The notes: a model not told the origin generated them from the letters alone. A stretch of DNA of 64,000 nucleotides from Thermoplasmata archaeon (GCA_021810575.1 JAJZIN010000003.1:1-64000), one strand, 5' to 3'; counted from the stretch's first letter, positions 38,582 to 48,176 are shown. Translations and numbers: made by a program.

Positions 38582-39217
38582 TTATGACTTCTTCAGTTTG
38601 TATCCGCATTCAGGGCAGAATTTGCTACCTTCAGGAATGTAACTACCACACTCAGGGCAAACCTCCACAGTTTCTGCTGGCTTTGGAAGATTTGCTTTGT
38701 TGTCATGGGTGATGTCTGTACCCTTATTCTGGGAACTGGGCTGGCTACCATTTCTCCCGAAGCTGATGACATTGACATTACTCTTGTTAGACTTGGCCTT
38801 TGCCATCTCAACATCTCTCCTGAATCTTTCCTGATCTTCCTGCCTCAATCTATCTTCATGCTCCCTCTTTGAGGTTGTTGCCCAGTTCTTGATGATGTCT
38901 ACTATTCCTTCTGGCTTCTTTATTTCAAACTCAACAGTTTGCATGTCTCCATCCTTCCTGAATTCAACAGCAAGTTTCTTTTTTGTAAGAAGGCTCATTT
39001 TTGGAACTGCTGAAGAAACATTAAGGACATCATACATTGGAATTTCCAGGAATATTTTTGATGCTTCAGCCCTTCTTAATCTTCTTTCACCAAGTTTTTC
39101 ATAAATGATTCTCTTATTTGTTACGTGTAGTTTTCCATCCTCTACTCGTGCGCCATTCTGTACCATAACGCTCTTTTCTTCGAGAATTTCATTTTCATCT
39201 GGTTCAAGTACAATCAT
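38582..39217 (-). CDS. PH/GRAM-like domain protein with C-terminal zinc ribbon
   Basis: A 211-residue soluble protein. Residues 5-115 look like a PH/GRAM-type beta domain (GKLHVTNKRIIYEKLG), then a charged helix (about 120-145), a polar linker and a zinc ribbon CPECGSY-x-PEGSKFCPECGY at the end. Such proteins often bind membranes or act as adaptors; the partner is unknown. A TATA box (39239-39251) lies about 28 bases before ATG 39217. Confidence 0.65.
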   Translation of the reverse strand: MIVLEPDENEILEEKSVMVQNGARVEDGKLHVTNKRIIYEKLGERRLRRAEASKIFLEIPMYDVLNVSSAVPKMSLLTKKKLAVEFRKDGDMQTVEFEIKKPEGIVDIIKNWATTSKREHEDRLRQEDQERFRRDVEMAKAKSNKSNVNVISFGRNGSQPSSQNKGTDITHDNKANLPKPAETVEVCPECGSYIPEGSKFCPECGYKLKKS

Positions 39218-39238
39218 TGAATAGACAATACGTTACAT

Positions 39239-39251
39239 ACATATATATTTA
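39239..39251 (-). promoter_or_regulatory. TATA box for the zinc-ribbon protein gene
   Basis: AT-only stretch reading ATAAATATATATG on the minus strand, about 28 bases before ATG 39217. It predicts a leaderless or very short-leader mRNA. Confidence 0.55.
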
Positions 39252-39435
39252 TTACGAAGAAACAAGGACATCGGAGAATAATCTTTCACGAATACCACAT
39301 GATAACTATTTCCCTCTGATTTTTTTAGAATTTAAAAAAATACATCATTGTTGTTGCAGATAGGTAACAGATTGATGCTTTTCCAAATTTAAAGTGGTGG
39401 AAAAGATCATTAATTTACGGAAAAAAGAAACAAAA

Positions 39436-39445
39436 ATTTATATTA
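39436..39445 (+). promoter_or_regulatory. TATA box of the MoxR operon
   Basis: ATTTATATTA centred 25 bases before ATG 39466. It marks the first gene of the 39466-44621 operon as leaderless. Confidence 0.6.
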
Positions 39446-39465
39446 CAAATTCTGTATAACTATAT

Positions 39466-40632
39466 ATGGGATATAAGAAGGCCGTGATATCCATAGTTGC
39501 AGTAGTGATTGTCACATGGATTCTTATATCATCCCTTTCATCGGTACCTGTAATTCATTCATCCAGTCCTGGAAGTGGGTCCGGCAGCGGAGGAGGAACA
39601 GGTTCAGGAAGTGGCCCTGGGAGTGGATTGGGAAATGGCTTTGGGTTCAGCCTACCCAATTTCAATTTTAAACTGCCAAGCCTGAATCTCAATCTGGGTT
39701 CAATTTTCAAGCTCCCGAATTTCCATATTAAATGGCCACAATTCAATGTTACCTTGCCACCGCTTAACTTTAATTTAACCAAGGCGAATACAACTTCATC
39801 ATCCTCTGGCGGTGGAGGTGGTCATGGAGGTCATGGTTCCTCAAGCAACGTAAATAATAAAGTGACTGTCCTCCAGCAGATCATACTGAATCCCATATTC
39901 CTGCTCGTAGTGGTCATAGCAATCGCCGTAATAATGAGTCTTTACGCCATTAAATCAATGAGCGGAAAAAAACCAAACAAGAAGGTAAATAAGAAAAATG
40001 GCGTCAGGAAAGATTACAAGGAATCCTACGATTCAAGAAGTGAAAAGAATGATGCACTTCAGGCTGTATCAGAAACTAATACCCACAGGGATGACGATTC
40101 AGGGAATTATATCCTAAAACTTAAAAATTTCATGGGCTGGGAGGGAAAAGGCTACATAAAACCTGAGATTCCTCAGGATATGCCACTTATCTGGGATTAT
40201 GCCAGCCCGCTCAATGTAGAGATAAGCAGGAATATGCAGATTGATTCATCAGACAGCAACCTGAAGGGTAATGTGACCGAAGGAAAGATAAGGATGACCC
40301 TGAACAGGGGAAAAAATATTATCAAGGGCATCTGGAATGATGGAAGTGAAGAAAAGGATATAGTGGGAATAAACATCCGGGAGGACGCCCAGAAACAGTT
40401 AACAGGAAATCTTGGAAATGATATTCTGAAGTCATTGAAGAACAGGACCTTAAGGGAACTGGAAAATTCAAGCGATTTCCAGAACCTGATAAAGAGCAAA
40501 TCAGACGCTGATAAATTGATTAAGTTATATGAACGGATATATTATGGACAAAAAAGAATTAATAGTAATGAATATTACGAATTCCTAAGGTATCTTAAAA
40601 ACGCAATGAAAGATCCTAAAATGTTTATGTAG
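39466..40632 (+). CDS. Membrane protein with LPxF(N) and Gly/His-rich outer region; DUF4129-like tail
   Basis: A 388-residue protein heading the MoxR operon. Order: signal/membrane helix (6-25), Gly-Ser repeats, a run of short pseudo-repeats such as LPNFNFK, LPSLNLN, LPNFHIK and LPPLNFN (about 62-104), a Ser/Gly/His stretch with HGGHG (about 110-127), a second membrane helix (about 143-165), a basic-acidic linker and a cytoplasmic part. The last 60 residues (LIKLYERIYYGQKRINSNEYYEFLRYL) resemble the DUF4129 tail often found beside MoxR/DUF58 genes. The outer region may be a repetitive beta or metal-binding segment. Confidence 0.65.
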   Translation: MGYKKAVISIVAVVIVTWILISSLSSVPVIHSSSPGSGSGSGGGTGSGSGPGSGLGNGFGFSLPNFNFKLPSLNLNLGSIFKLPNFHIKWPQFNVTLPPLNFNLTKANTTSSSSGGGGGHGGHGSSSNVNNKVTVLQQIILNPIFLLVVVIAIAVIMSLYAIKSMSGKKPNKKVNKKNGVRKDYKESYDSRSEKNDALQAVSETNTHRDDDSGNYILKLKNFMGWEGKGYIKPEIPQDMPLIWDYASPLNVEISRNMQIDSSDSNLKGNVTEGKIRMTLNRGKNIIKGIWNDGSEEKDIVGINIREDAQKQLTGNLGNDILKSLKNRTLRELENSSDFQNLIKSKSDADKLIKLYERIYYGQKRINSNEYYEFLRYLKNAMKDPKMFM

Positions 40633-40641
40633 GGGTTGCTG

Positions 40642-41766
40642 TTGGAAAATAATCAGATTAAAAAGAAATCATACGATAATTTACTGGGATATATCCTGTT
40701 CCTGATTGGGATAATCCTGCTCCTGCCAATCTATATAACATTTCCATCCATCACGGCTTCCCTGGTAATTCTACTTGACGTTCTGGTGTTTGCATATGGA
40801 ATAGGAACATTATTGAAAAAAATTGAAAAAACTGGACCATACTATGCATTCTGGTATCTTCTATTCCCATTTGTGTTCATTTTATTCTTCTGGATTTTTC
40901 TATTTTCACCATTTCTACAGGCTGTCAATCCAACCCATTACTTGCAGGAAACTGCGCTTTTTCCAATCCTGATATCACTTTCCATCTTCTTCACCGGAAG
41001 AAAGATGGGAAAGATAGATGGAGTAAACAGGGACTGGCCAAGATTTGCCATGTTTATAACACCCTTCACCACTTCCCTGCTCATTCTTATATTGTATGCC
41101 ATTTTCACGGACGTTAGCAGGGTCCTGCCGATCTCATATGGCCTGCTGTCAACCTTCATTGCCCTTGTTGTGACATCATTTTTCTATTTTGGACTTGACT
41201 CTAAAAATGAGCAGAATTCAATATTATCCTCTCAGATAGTGAATATTCGTGGCTCCATAGGTACATTCTTCTTCATACTGGGCCTATTCCTGGGAATGTA
41301 TATAGAATTTTCATCCAATTCATACTCCTACATATTTCTCATTTTCTTCACAATCATCCTCCTCATAGGGATCCTTTATGCAGTCAAGGCCCTTTACAAA
41401 AGCTCTTCCAGGAAGATGGAGGATTCCAATCTAACAACATTCAACAAATTTGAGAAGGTCTCAAATCTCACGTCTTACTCAGATATATCATATATGGGAA
41501 AGGCAGTTGAGATATTTGAGAATGAAGGAGCAAAGGAGCAACTCATAATTGCCGTAACAAAGTATCTTACAGAAAGGGGCATGGACCTCGATTTCATTTT
41601 AAGATTGTTGAAGCAGACAACTGAATACACTCCACCGAGATCTGTTGCACTTGGAGTTGCAAAGAGGAATAGCAGGATTTATGAAAATGAAGTTTCAAGA
41701 AGGAAGAATATTACGGAAAATCTATTGAAATATATGGGGGCAGTGGGTGAAAAAAATGAACAATGA
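40642..41766 (+). CDS. Polytopic membrane protein of the MoxR operon
   Basis: A protein of 374 residues with about eight membrane helices in residues 10-250 and a soluble helical C-terminus with a disordered-looking KRNSRIYENEVSRRKN region. No named family. The frame opens at TTG 40636, but AGGGG at 40631-40635 is better spaced for TTG 40642. Its end overlaps the start of the MoxR gene. Probably a membrane core of the complex served by the MoxR ATPase. Confidence 0.65.
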   Translation: MENNQIKKKSYDNLLGYILFLIGIILLLPIYITFPSITASLVILLDVLVFAYGIGTLLKKIEKTGPYYAFWYLLFPFVFILFFWIFLFSPFLQAVNPTHYLQETALFPILISLSIFFTGRKMGKIDGVNRDWPRFAMFITPFTTSLLILILYAIFTDVSRVLPISYGLLSTFIALVVTSFFYFGLDSKNEQNSILSSQIVNIRGSIGTFFFILGLFLGMYIEFSSNSYSYIFLIFFTIILLIGILYAVKALYKSSSRKMEDSNLTTFNKFEKVSNLTSYSDISYMGKAVEIFENEGAKEQLIIAVTKYLTERGMDLDFILRLLKQTTEYTPPRSVALGVAKRNSRIYENEVSRRKNITENLLKYMGAVGEKNEQ

Positions 41767-42724
41767 CAGTTTAGAAAAAGACGTGAGTGAAAGTGTTAAG
41801 GAATCAGGTTCCATAGTAAGCGAAATATCAAAGTTTTTTGTTGGCGATAGTGATCCATTGAAAAAGATAACTGCATCAATAATGGCTTCTGGCCATGTAT
41901 TATTGCAGGACAATCCAGGAATTGGAAAAACGTTTGTAGCAAAATTATTCTCAAATGTTCTCGGTATAGGATTCAAGAGGATCCAGTTCACCCCAGACCT
42001 GCTTCCAAGTGATATCACCGGTACAAAGATCTGGAGGGCTTCTACGGGTAATTTTGAACTGGTAAAGGGCCCCGTATTTTCCAACCTCATACTTGCAGAT
42101 GAAATAAACAGGGCACCTCCAAAAACACAGGCCGCTCTCCTTGAATCCATGGAAGAAAGGCAGGTAACAATTGAAGGAGAAACGATAAAGCTTCCTCCGC
42201 CATTCATCGTGATTGCAACACAGAATCCAATAGAATTCGAGGGCACATATCCACTGCCAGAGGCACAGATGGACAGGTTCATGATCAGGCTTTCGTTCGG
42301 TTACCCAAAGGATGACCTGGAAATTTTGAGAAGAAGAAAATTATGGGGAACAAATGATCCAAGTTCCATGGCGACAAGACTGATGGATGCTTCCAAGATC
42401 ATCGAACTGCAAAAGACGTCGGAAAAAATAACGGTAAGTGATGAGATCACCAGTTACATCTCTCAATTCAGGCAGATAAGGGATGACAAGAGGGTAATGG
42501 CAGGGCCAAGTCCAAGGGGAATTATCTCATTGATGAGACTGGCCCAGGCCATGGCAATGATTGATGGAAGGGATTATGTAATACCGGATGATGTTAAAAA
42601 TGTGGCAATAGAATGTCTTGCGCACAGGATAATACTGAAGCCTGAACAGGTCATGGATGAAATAAGTCCGGAAGCCATAGTAAAGGAATATCTGGATAAG
42701 ATGGAAGTACCAAAAGGTAACTGA
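41756..42724 (+). CDS. MoxR-family AAA+ ATPase
   Basis: Chaperone-type ATPase of 322 residues, usually working with VWA/DUF58 proteins in assembly or metal loading of surface or redox complexes. Walker A is DNPGIGKT (52-59), Walker B LADEINRAPPKTQAALLESMEER (Asp115-Glu116), sensor 1 VIATQNPIE and the lid GPSPRG. An in-frame GTG is three codons upstream, but GGTGA serves as ribosome-binding site for ATG 41756. One-base overlap with the DUF58 gene. Confidence 0.92.
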   Translation: MNNDSLEKDVSESVKESGSIVSEISKFFVGDSDPLKKITASIMASGHVLLQDNPGIGKTFVAKLFSNVLGIGFKRIQFTPDLLPSDITGTKIWRASTGNFELVKGPVFSNLILADEINRAPPKTQAALLESMEERQVTIEGETIKLPPPFIVIATQNPIEFEGTYPLPEAQMDRFMIRLSFGYPKDDLEILRRRKLWGTNDPSSMATRLMDASKIIELQKTSEKITVSDEITSYISQFRQIRDDKRVMAGPSPRGIISLMRLAQAMAMIDGRDYVIPDDVKNVAIECLAHRIILKPEQVMDEISPEAIVKEYLDKMEVPKGN

Positions 42725-44025
42725 TGAACAGCATATGGAACAAGCAGATACTCATACTCTCAATTGTTTCAGCATTCATAGCAGTAGCAGGTATAATATC
42801 AACACAGAAGGCCATATTCGGTTCTTTGTTCATGCCGGTGATCTTCATCTTTCTGCTGTCATATCTGGAAAGGGACCTGAAGCTTGACATTGACTATGAT
42901 ATACCTAAATTCCTGAAGGTTGGAGATGAATACACTATATGGGTAAAAATCTCTGCAAAGAAAGGCTTTGGCATGCTTAACATGCAGCTCCCAACCTTCC
43001 CGGAAATGAATATTGTTAATGGAACAAATGTACACCTCTTTTTTAAGGGATTCAGGGAAAGGGAAAAAACCATGGATTATACCATAGTCACCACAAGGAG
43101 AGGAATCTTTGACTGGGGTGAAATTATTATTGAATACCAGCCGGTAATAGGTTACAAGAGAAAAAAACTGCTGAAATTTCCAGTTGATCATAACATAGAG
43201 GTAGACCCGCAGGTGAAGATGCTGAAGAAAAGCCAGTTCCAGCTCAAATCAAACCGGATCAAACCAAGAAACTCCGTAACGAGAACAGGTCCACCAACAC
43301 ATGAATTTGAATCCATAAGGGAATATGTTCCAGGGGACCCATTCAAAACCATCAACTGGAAGAGTTCAGCCAAGATATCCTACAAGGAAAACCTGATGGT
43401 GAATGTTTATGAAAGAGAGGGGTTGAAGAATTTCATCTTTTACGTGGACGTTTCACCTTTCATGTCAAGAGGATCAAGCGTGGAAAACCCACTTGAATAT
43501 GCCATAGCAATGGTTCTCTCTGGCACCAAATACCTTCTATCAAAAAATTATAACGTGGGATTCTGGCCAATCAAGCTCAATCACCTGAAACGGAATGAAT
43601 TTGTTCTTCCCTCTTCAGGTATGGACACATTCAACCAGATAAGGCTCAGCCTCCTTCTCCTGGAATCTAAGTGGGTCACTGAAAAGTTCACCGGACTGGG
43701 TTCTTCCCTAACAAGAATAATGATGGAAACAAGACCAAGCGTCATGATCATGACAAGCCTGGAGAAGGGGAATCTATCAAGAATTGAAAGTATATCATCA
43801 CACCTTGCGAGATTCAAGGTTGTTCCCACAATAGTTGATATAAGGGCAGAAAGCATAGCTGCCAAATTCACCGACCCAAGATTGGGCAAGGTCTTCTCAG
43901 TCAAGAATTACAACCTTACTAAGAACAGGTTAAGCAGTACATCCGGAAGGGTGATTCAATGGGACCCTGTAAATGAAAGCCTTGGAAGGGCTGCATACAG
44001 GCTTGCAATGGAGGCTGGCTGGTAA
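42724..44025 (+). CDS. DUF58 (VWA-like) protein
   Basis: Partner of MoxR ATPases: 433 residues with two N-terminal membrane helices (8-22 and 32-45), a beta-sandwich region and the DUF58 signature EYVPGDPFKTINWKSSAK at about 198-215, followed by a VWA-like domain with DVSPFMSRGSS. In the classical VWA fold DxSxS binds metal; here it is DVSPFMS, so the metal site may be altered. It overlaps neighbours by one base on each side, so it is tightly coupled in translation. Confidence 0.9.
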   Translation: MNSIWNKQILILSIVSAFIAVAGIISTQKAIFGSLFMPVIFIFLLSYLERDLKLDIDYDIPKFLKVGDEYTIWVKISAKKGFGMLNMQLPTFPEMNIVNGTNVHLFFKGFREREKTMDYTIVTTRRGIFDWGEIIIEYQPVIGYKRKKLLKFPVDHNIEVDPQVKMLKKSQFQLKSNRIKPRNSVTRTGPPTHEFESIREYVPGDPFKTINWKSSAKISYKENLMVNVYEREGLKNFIFYVDVSPFMSRGSSVENPLEYAIAMVLSGTKYLLSKNYNVGFWPIKLNHLKRNEFVLPSSGMDTFNQIRLSLLLLESKWVTEKFTGLGSSLTRIMMETRPSVMIMTSLEKGNLSRIESISSHLARFKVVPTIVDIRAESIAAKFTDPRLGKVFSVKNYNLTKNRLSSTSGRVIQWDPVNESLGRAAYRLAMEAGW

Positions 44026-44621
44026 TGAGGTCCAGCCTTACATTGCTTATCACCGTGCTCTTCGGGTACATCTACGTGCTCATATTTTTCACTGCATCAT
44101 CAAATTCAATCGGATATGTTTTTGATCTCCTGATACTGCTATTCTTCAGTCTTTCTCTCATACCGGTATTCCAGAGGACAAAGACAGGAAACGAGAAAGT
44201 TTCTCCAATCAAATTTCTGCCTGTCCTGCTCGTTCCGGTAGCATTGATATTCTCAACAGGGTATCTGCATTCATCATTCTCGTCCCTGGCCATGCTGTCC
44301 ACCCAGGGGGCATATAACGCTTCATTTTTCCTTGTGTTAGTCGTGCTCTCAACAATAGGAATAATGGCAATGGAAACTACCAGCAAGGTGGAAATTCCCC
44401 TCATACCTGCAGGATATGACAGGGAGGAAATTGAGAAGGAGCTTGGGTTTTTTGAAAGAAGCGTCATATATATCGCACTGGCAGCAATGCTTGCTGGATT
44501 TGGAATAATTCTTCTTGTACAGGGAGTTCCTTCTGCTGATATAGGAATAATTCCTGCCATTATCCTCTTCTTCATAGTCTATGCCATTGTTATCACAAGC
44601 GTTGTGAAGAAGGAATCCTGA
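44025..44621 (+). CDS. Six-helix membrane protein of the MoxR operon
   Basis: A 198-residue protein with about six membrane helices and a short cytoplasmic loop YDREEIEKELGFFER in the middle. No family recognised. It is the last gene of the operon by overlap; a new TATA box starts the thermopsin gene 75 bases later. Confidence 0.6.
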   Translation: MRSSLTLLITVLFGYIYVLIFFTASSNSIGYVFDLLILLFFSLSLIPVFQRTKTGNEKVSPIKFLPVLLVPVALIFSTGYLHSSFSSLAMLSTQGAYNASFFLVLVVLSTIGIMAMETTSKVEIPLIPAGYDREEIEKELGFFERSVIYIALAAMLAGFGIILLVQGVPSADIGIIPAIILFFIVYAIVITSVVKKES

Positions 44622-44666
44622 TCCGGAATGATACATAGACAATATTTTCAATAACGTTCCACAACA

Positions 44667-44675
44667 CTTTAATAG
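44667..44675 (+). promoter_or_regulatory. TATA box of the thermopsin-like gene
   Basis: CTTTAATAG centred 25 bases before ATG 44696, separating this gene from the preceding operon and predicting a leaderless transcript. Confidence 0.5.
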
Positions 44676-44695
44676 TGTATTTATGATTTTGAGCC

Positions 44696-47600
44696 ATGAA
44701 AAGGGGAGTTGTATTCTCACTCATTATTATCACGTTAACTGTGATCATGATTATTTCAATGGCTAATTTTACCATTACGCCTGTTTCCAACGTCCATCAA
44801 ACCAGTGGTGTCAAGAATTCAGGATCTATCGTTTCTAGTGAAAACTCAGGAAATAGTTCCGGCTTAAAATACCTGACACCCGACCTGAACACTTCAACAG
44901 TCAGCTCAGCTGCTGGAAACAACTGGACTTCCATGGAAAGCAGGCTCATATCGGGACTGAATTCACTGAAGATTCCAGCTATAGCAAAACTTCCACCAAA
45001 TTTTTCAGAGAAACCGCTGAGAAAGGGTACTATTTACCTTCCATCATATGAGTCAGCACCAGCCCCCATGGGTATAGCAAGCTATGGAATAATTAATGAA
45101 AGTGGGAAACTTTCACCATACTCTTATTCAACAAGAAGCTTTGATGGACAGATTTCAATAAATTCAGCATCACAGCTGTATATGGATGGAGATTCATTTC
45201 ACTCATTCTCAATCCAAATGAACGCCATACTGAATAACGTGACAATACTGGGCCAAACAGGATACCAGTTCTGGACCCAGAATGTGGTGGATTATTCAAC
45301 ATCCACCCATCAGCTTACATTCATAGATAACATATGGAATTTCAGTTCCCCGACTGCCGTGATGCAGGCAAATGATATAATATCGGGAAATGGTTCTGTG
45401 GAACCGGGGGTACTTTATTATGATATTGGCCCAACGCTGAATGTACCACAACCATTCACACTCAACCTGTATCTGTCGTCATCTAATTATGGAGGCGAGA
45501 ACACGGTATTTTTCAACTATTCCATTTCATACCTGAACTCACAGGGTGTAAAGGTCAATGAAAAGGGTTCCTATGACAGAGTACAGTTCAATTCAACATC
45601 AGGCAGCAGTTCAGGTTCAATGGTTATCCCGGAATACACAGTAACTGGGACAAACCTGTCTCAGAATGGTTTTATACCAATGGATGCTGAAATGATTCTT
45701 GGAGGTGAAGGTGGTGGATCGAACGCACAGTTCAACAACATCAATGCTACCATGTCGCTAAAATATGAAAACAGTGCCGGAACTTACAGGAATATAAGAT
45801 CAGCCTATGACGTGGGTTCAGAGACCGGTGAAACATCTACGGGTATCAGTGAATATTTCATGGGGGCTACTGCACATCTTCACACAGGCCCATCCTTTAT
45901 TGAAAAACTATGGAATGTAACGGACAGTACACAGGGTTATGCAATCCTGAATGGAACTATCAGCCCGTCCAACGCTTTTCTCATTGTCGGATCCGGCAAC
46001 AGGATAAACAATGAGACAGCACAGTGCTCTCCAATAGGGGAAAGTGGGAAGTTTTATCTTCATATCAGTCCGGGAACATATTCCATTGAGGTCCTGATGA
46101 GTTATCATAAGCCCGTATATTTCAACGGGGTAAAACTGTTAGCGGGACAACGGTATTCACTTGGAAAAATAAATTTAGAATACAGCATTTCCTATGGCAT
46201 CTACACTCCTTTTTACGCCTCCAATAATGGCCAGGTAAAAAATATAAGTTTATCCGGTTCAGGTACGGAAGGCAATCCATATGTGATCAGTGGTATTCAA
46301 TCATCACAGGGGAACACTGGTAATATTCCCAATGCAATCAATCCTGTCTTTGCGCAGGTTAATGATTATCTATACCCGGTATTTTACGGAGTATTCATAC
46401 ACAATACCACTGCGTATACAGTTGTTCAGAATTTCTCTGGCAAAAACAACGAGCCGGCATTCCAGATAAATTATGACACAATAAGCCTGAACAACCTTCT
46501 TTCAGCCTTCGGCGTGACATCGTCAAATTTCCTTCAGTTTGTATTCTATGACTCAGGTAACTTAATTATAAGAAATAACGTGATTTCCGGATGGTTTTCA
46601 TCCCTGACGTACTCAAATTATACCACGTATAATATCCCGCCGATCGCTGGTCTGATGTTATGGAATGATACTCACAGTCTGGTTGAGAACAATGAGGTTG
46701 AAAGTGCAGGATCAGGCATGCTCATTTACAACAATGTGGCAGTAAAATCAGACATATATGTATGGAACAACACATTCTCAAACTATAATCTCATACCCGC
46801 AGGAGCACTGTTCGGTGCAGCACCCATAGGGCTTATAGTCGCAAGCTCAAACAACACCATCTACAACAATGAATTCACATCCATAATTCCCATAGTGAGC
46901 CTGGAAGGAAAATATGGGAATCTCTATTCTGATGGAAGCGTGAGATACCAGAACAGGTTCAATATTACAAGAGAACCGGTTACATCATCGGTAATGTTCA
47001 TGGCACAGGAACTCAGGGGGAGTATAACACATTCAAACTACACTGGAGGAAATTATTACTACAATTACTTTGGGAATGGTAATGCCCCATACAATGGAAC
47101 AGGTGTAGGCTTTGTGTTCAACGGTCAGGGACTCCTGAATGGAAGCATAAATTATGCATATGACAGCGTGCCTCTTACCAGGTACTATTACAGGACAACT
47201 GTCAGCGCAACAGGTCTTCCACTTACCCCGCAGGGACAGGTAATGGGTTATGTAGACATCAACAATGATATACTCCCCGTTGAAGGCAGCGGTACCTCAA
47301 TATACCTTCCAAATGGAAGTTATACTGCCACAGGCATTGCACTGGAGTCCAGGCAAATTCTCCTGGAACCCTTATTTTATCTTGGTTCTTTAATGGACAG
47401 TTCTGGAGCTTTCATTGTAGACGGTCCAATGGTGAATCTTACGCTGCACTACAGCGAACTATTCAGTATTACTGTACGGGAAAGTGGTCTTCCTCCAGGA
47501 ACGCTCTGGGGATTCTCAATTCCGGCTGCAAACGAAGGATTCATTTCCACTGGCAGTAATGTAACATTCTACATATTACCGGGAATATATGAATTCCTTC

Positions 47601-48037
47601 CACAGGATGCCTATGGTTACGAGGCCTCAAACATACCGGTTGTGCAGGTTACCAGTCCAGAAGAAAATATAACCATAAACTATGTTTACAGCAACCAGCT
47701 TGTCAGCACATACTCAGTCACATTCACTGAATCTGGTCTATCGGGAGGCAGCAAATGGTCTGTTGATCTGGGTGGAGCAATTAAAAGTTCAACATCTGGC
47801 ATAATCACCTTCAACAACCTGGCAAAGGGAAATTACACCTATTCCATTACGACACCATCCGGGTATAATGGCGTCAAGAGTGGATCAATTTCCCTCAATA
47901 ATTCAAATGTATATATGGAAATCAGTTTTCAGAGGAGTTCTGGAATTCCTTCCACAGTCATTCTATATATTGCCATTTCAGTCATTGCAGGATTCATTGT
48001 GGGCAGCGCAGTCTTCTATATGAGGTCAAGAAAATAA
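44696..48037 (+). CDS. Thermopsin-family (A5) acid protease with beta-helix and surface repeats
   Basis: Exported, membrane-anchored protein of 1113 residues. After a signal helix (5-22), about residues 120-480 match the thermopsin domain (MGIASYGI, TGYQFWTQNV, FIDNIWNFSS), an aspartic-type acid protease active at low pH. Residues 610-740 then show NosD-like beta-helix repeats (IIRNNVISG, LVENNEVES, IYNNEFTS). Three ESGLP-type beta repeats follow at about 830, 925 and 1008, then a C-terminal membrane helix (1083-1106) with a basic end. Many N-x-S/T sequons make it a likely AglB substrate. Role: extracellular peptide degradation or surface maintenance. Confidence 0.85.
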   Translation: MKRGVVFSLIIITLTVIMIISMANFTITPVSNVHQTSGVKNSGSIVSSENSGNSSGLKYLTPDLNTSTVSSAAGNNWTSMESRLISGLNSLKIPAIAKLPPNFSEKPLRKGTIYLPSYESAPAPMGIASYGIINESGKLSPYSYSTRSFDGQISINSASQLYMDGDSFHSFSIQMNAILNNVTILGQTGYQFWTQNVVDYSTSTHQLTFIDNIWNFSSPTAVMQANDIISGNGSVEPGVLYYDIGPTLNVPQPFTLNLYLSSSNYGGENTVFFNYSISYLNSQGVKVNEKGSYDRVQFNSTSGSSSGSMVIPEYTVTGTNLSQNGFIPMDAEMILGGEGGGSNAQFNNINATMSLKYENSAGTYRNIRSAYDVGSETGETSTGISEYFMGATAHLHTGPSFIEKLWNVTDSTQGYAILNGTISPSNAFLIVGSGNRINNETAQCSPIGESGKFYLHISPGTYSIEVLMSYHKPVYFNGVKLLAGQRYSLGKINLEYSISYGIYTPFYASNNGQVKNISLSGSGTEGNPYVISGIQSSQGNTGNIPNAINPVFAQVNDYLYPVFYGVFIHNTTAYTVVQNFSGKNNEPAFQINYDTISLNNLLSAFGVTSSNFLQFVFYDSGNLIIRNNVISGWFSSLTYSNYTTYNIPPIAGLMLWNDTHSLVENNEVESAGSGMLIYNNVAVKSDIYVWNNTFSNYNLIPAGALFGAAPIGLIVASSNNTIYNNEFTSIIPIVSLEGKYGNLYSDGSVRYQNRFNITREPVTSSVMFMAQELRGSITHSNYTGGNYYYNYFGNGNAPYNGTGVGFVFNGQGLLNGSINYAYDSVPLTRYYYRTTVSATGLPLTPQGQVMGYVDINNDILPVEGSGTSIYLPNGSYTATGIALESRQILLEPLFYLGSLMDSSGAFIVDGPMVNLTLHYSELFSITVRESGLPPGTLWGFSIPAANEGFISTGSNVTFYILPGIYEFLPQDAYGYEASNIPVVQVTSPEENITINYVYSNQLVSTYSVTFTESGLSGGSKWSVDLGGAIKSSTSGIITFNNLAKGNYTYSITTPSGYNGVKSGSISLNNSNVYMEISFQRSSGIPSTVILYIAISVIAGFIVGSAVFYMRSRK

Positions 48038-48039
48038 TA

Positions 48040-48065
48040 ATTCTGAAGAATGTTACCTTCAGAAT
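48040..48065 (+). terminator. 9-bp perfect hairpin after the thermopsin gene
   Basis: ATTCTGAAG and CTTCAGAAT flank an eight-base loop, beginning three bases after the stop. There is no T-run, so it is not a bacterial-type terminator; it may stop transcription or protect the mRNA 3' end. Confidence 0.4.
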
Positions 48066-48176
48066 CCAATTAATTCATGCGAAAATAGGTACAGATAAAC
48101 ATTATGCATTGGGCATGATCGAGGGAGGTGTAAAGGGAACTGGAGAGCCAAAAGTCGTATGAATCGTAAAGAAATG

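Noticed and set aside
39555..39782. Minus-strand frame rich in Pro-Leu-Pro repeats
   Set aside because: It is the reverse reading of the Gly-Ser and LPxF(N) repeat region of the plus-strand gene at 39466.
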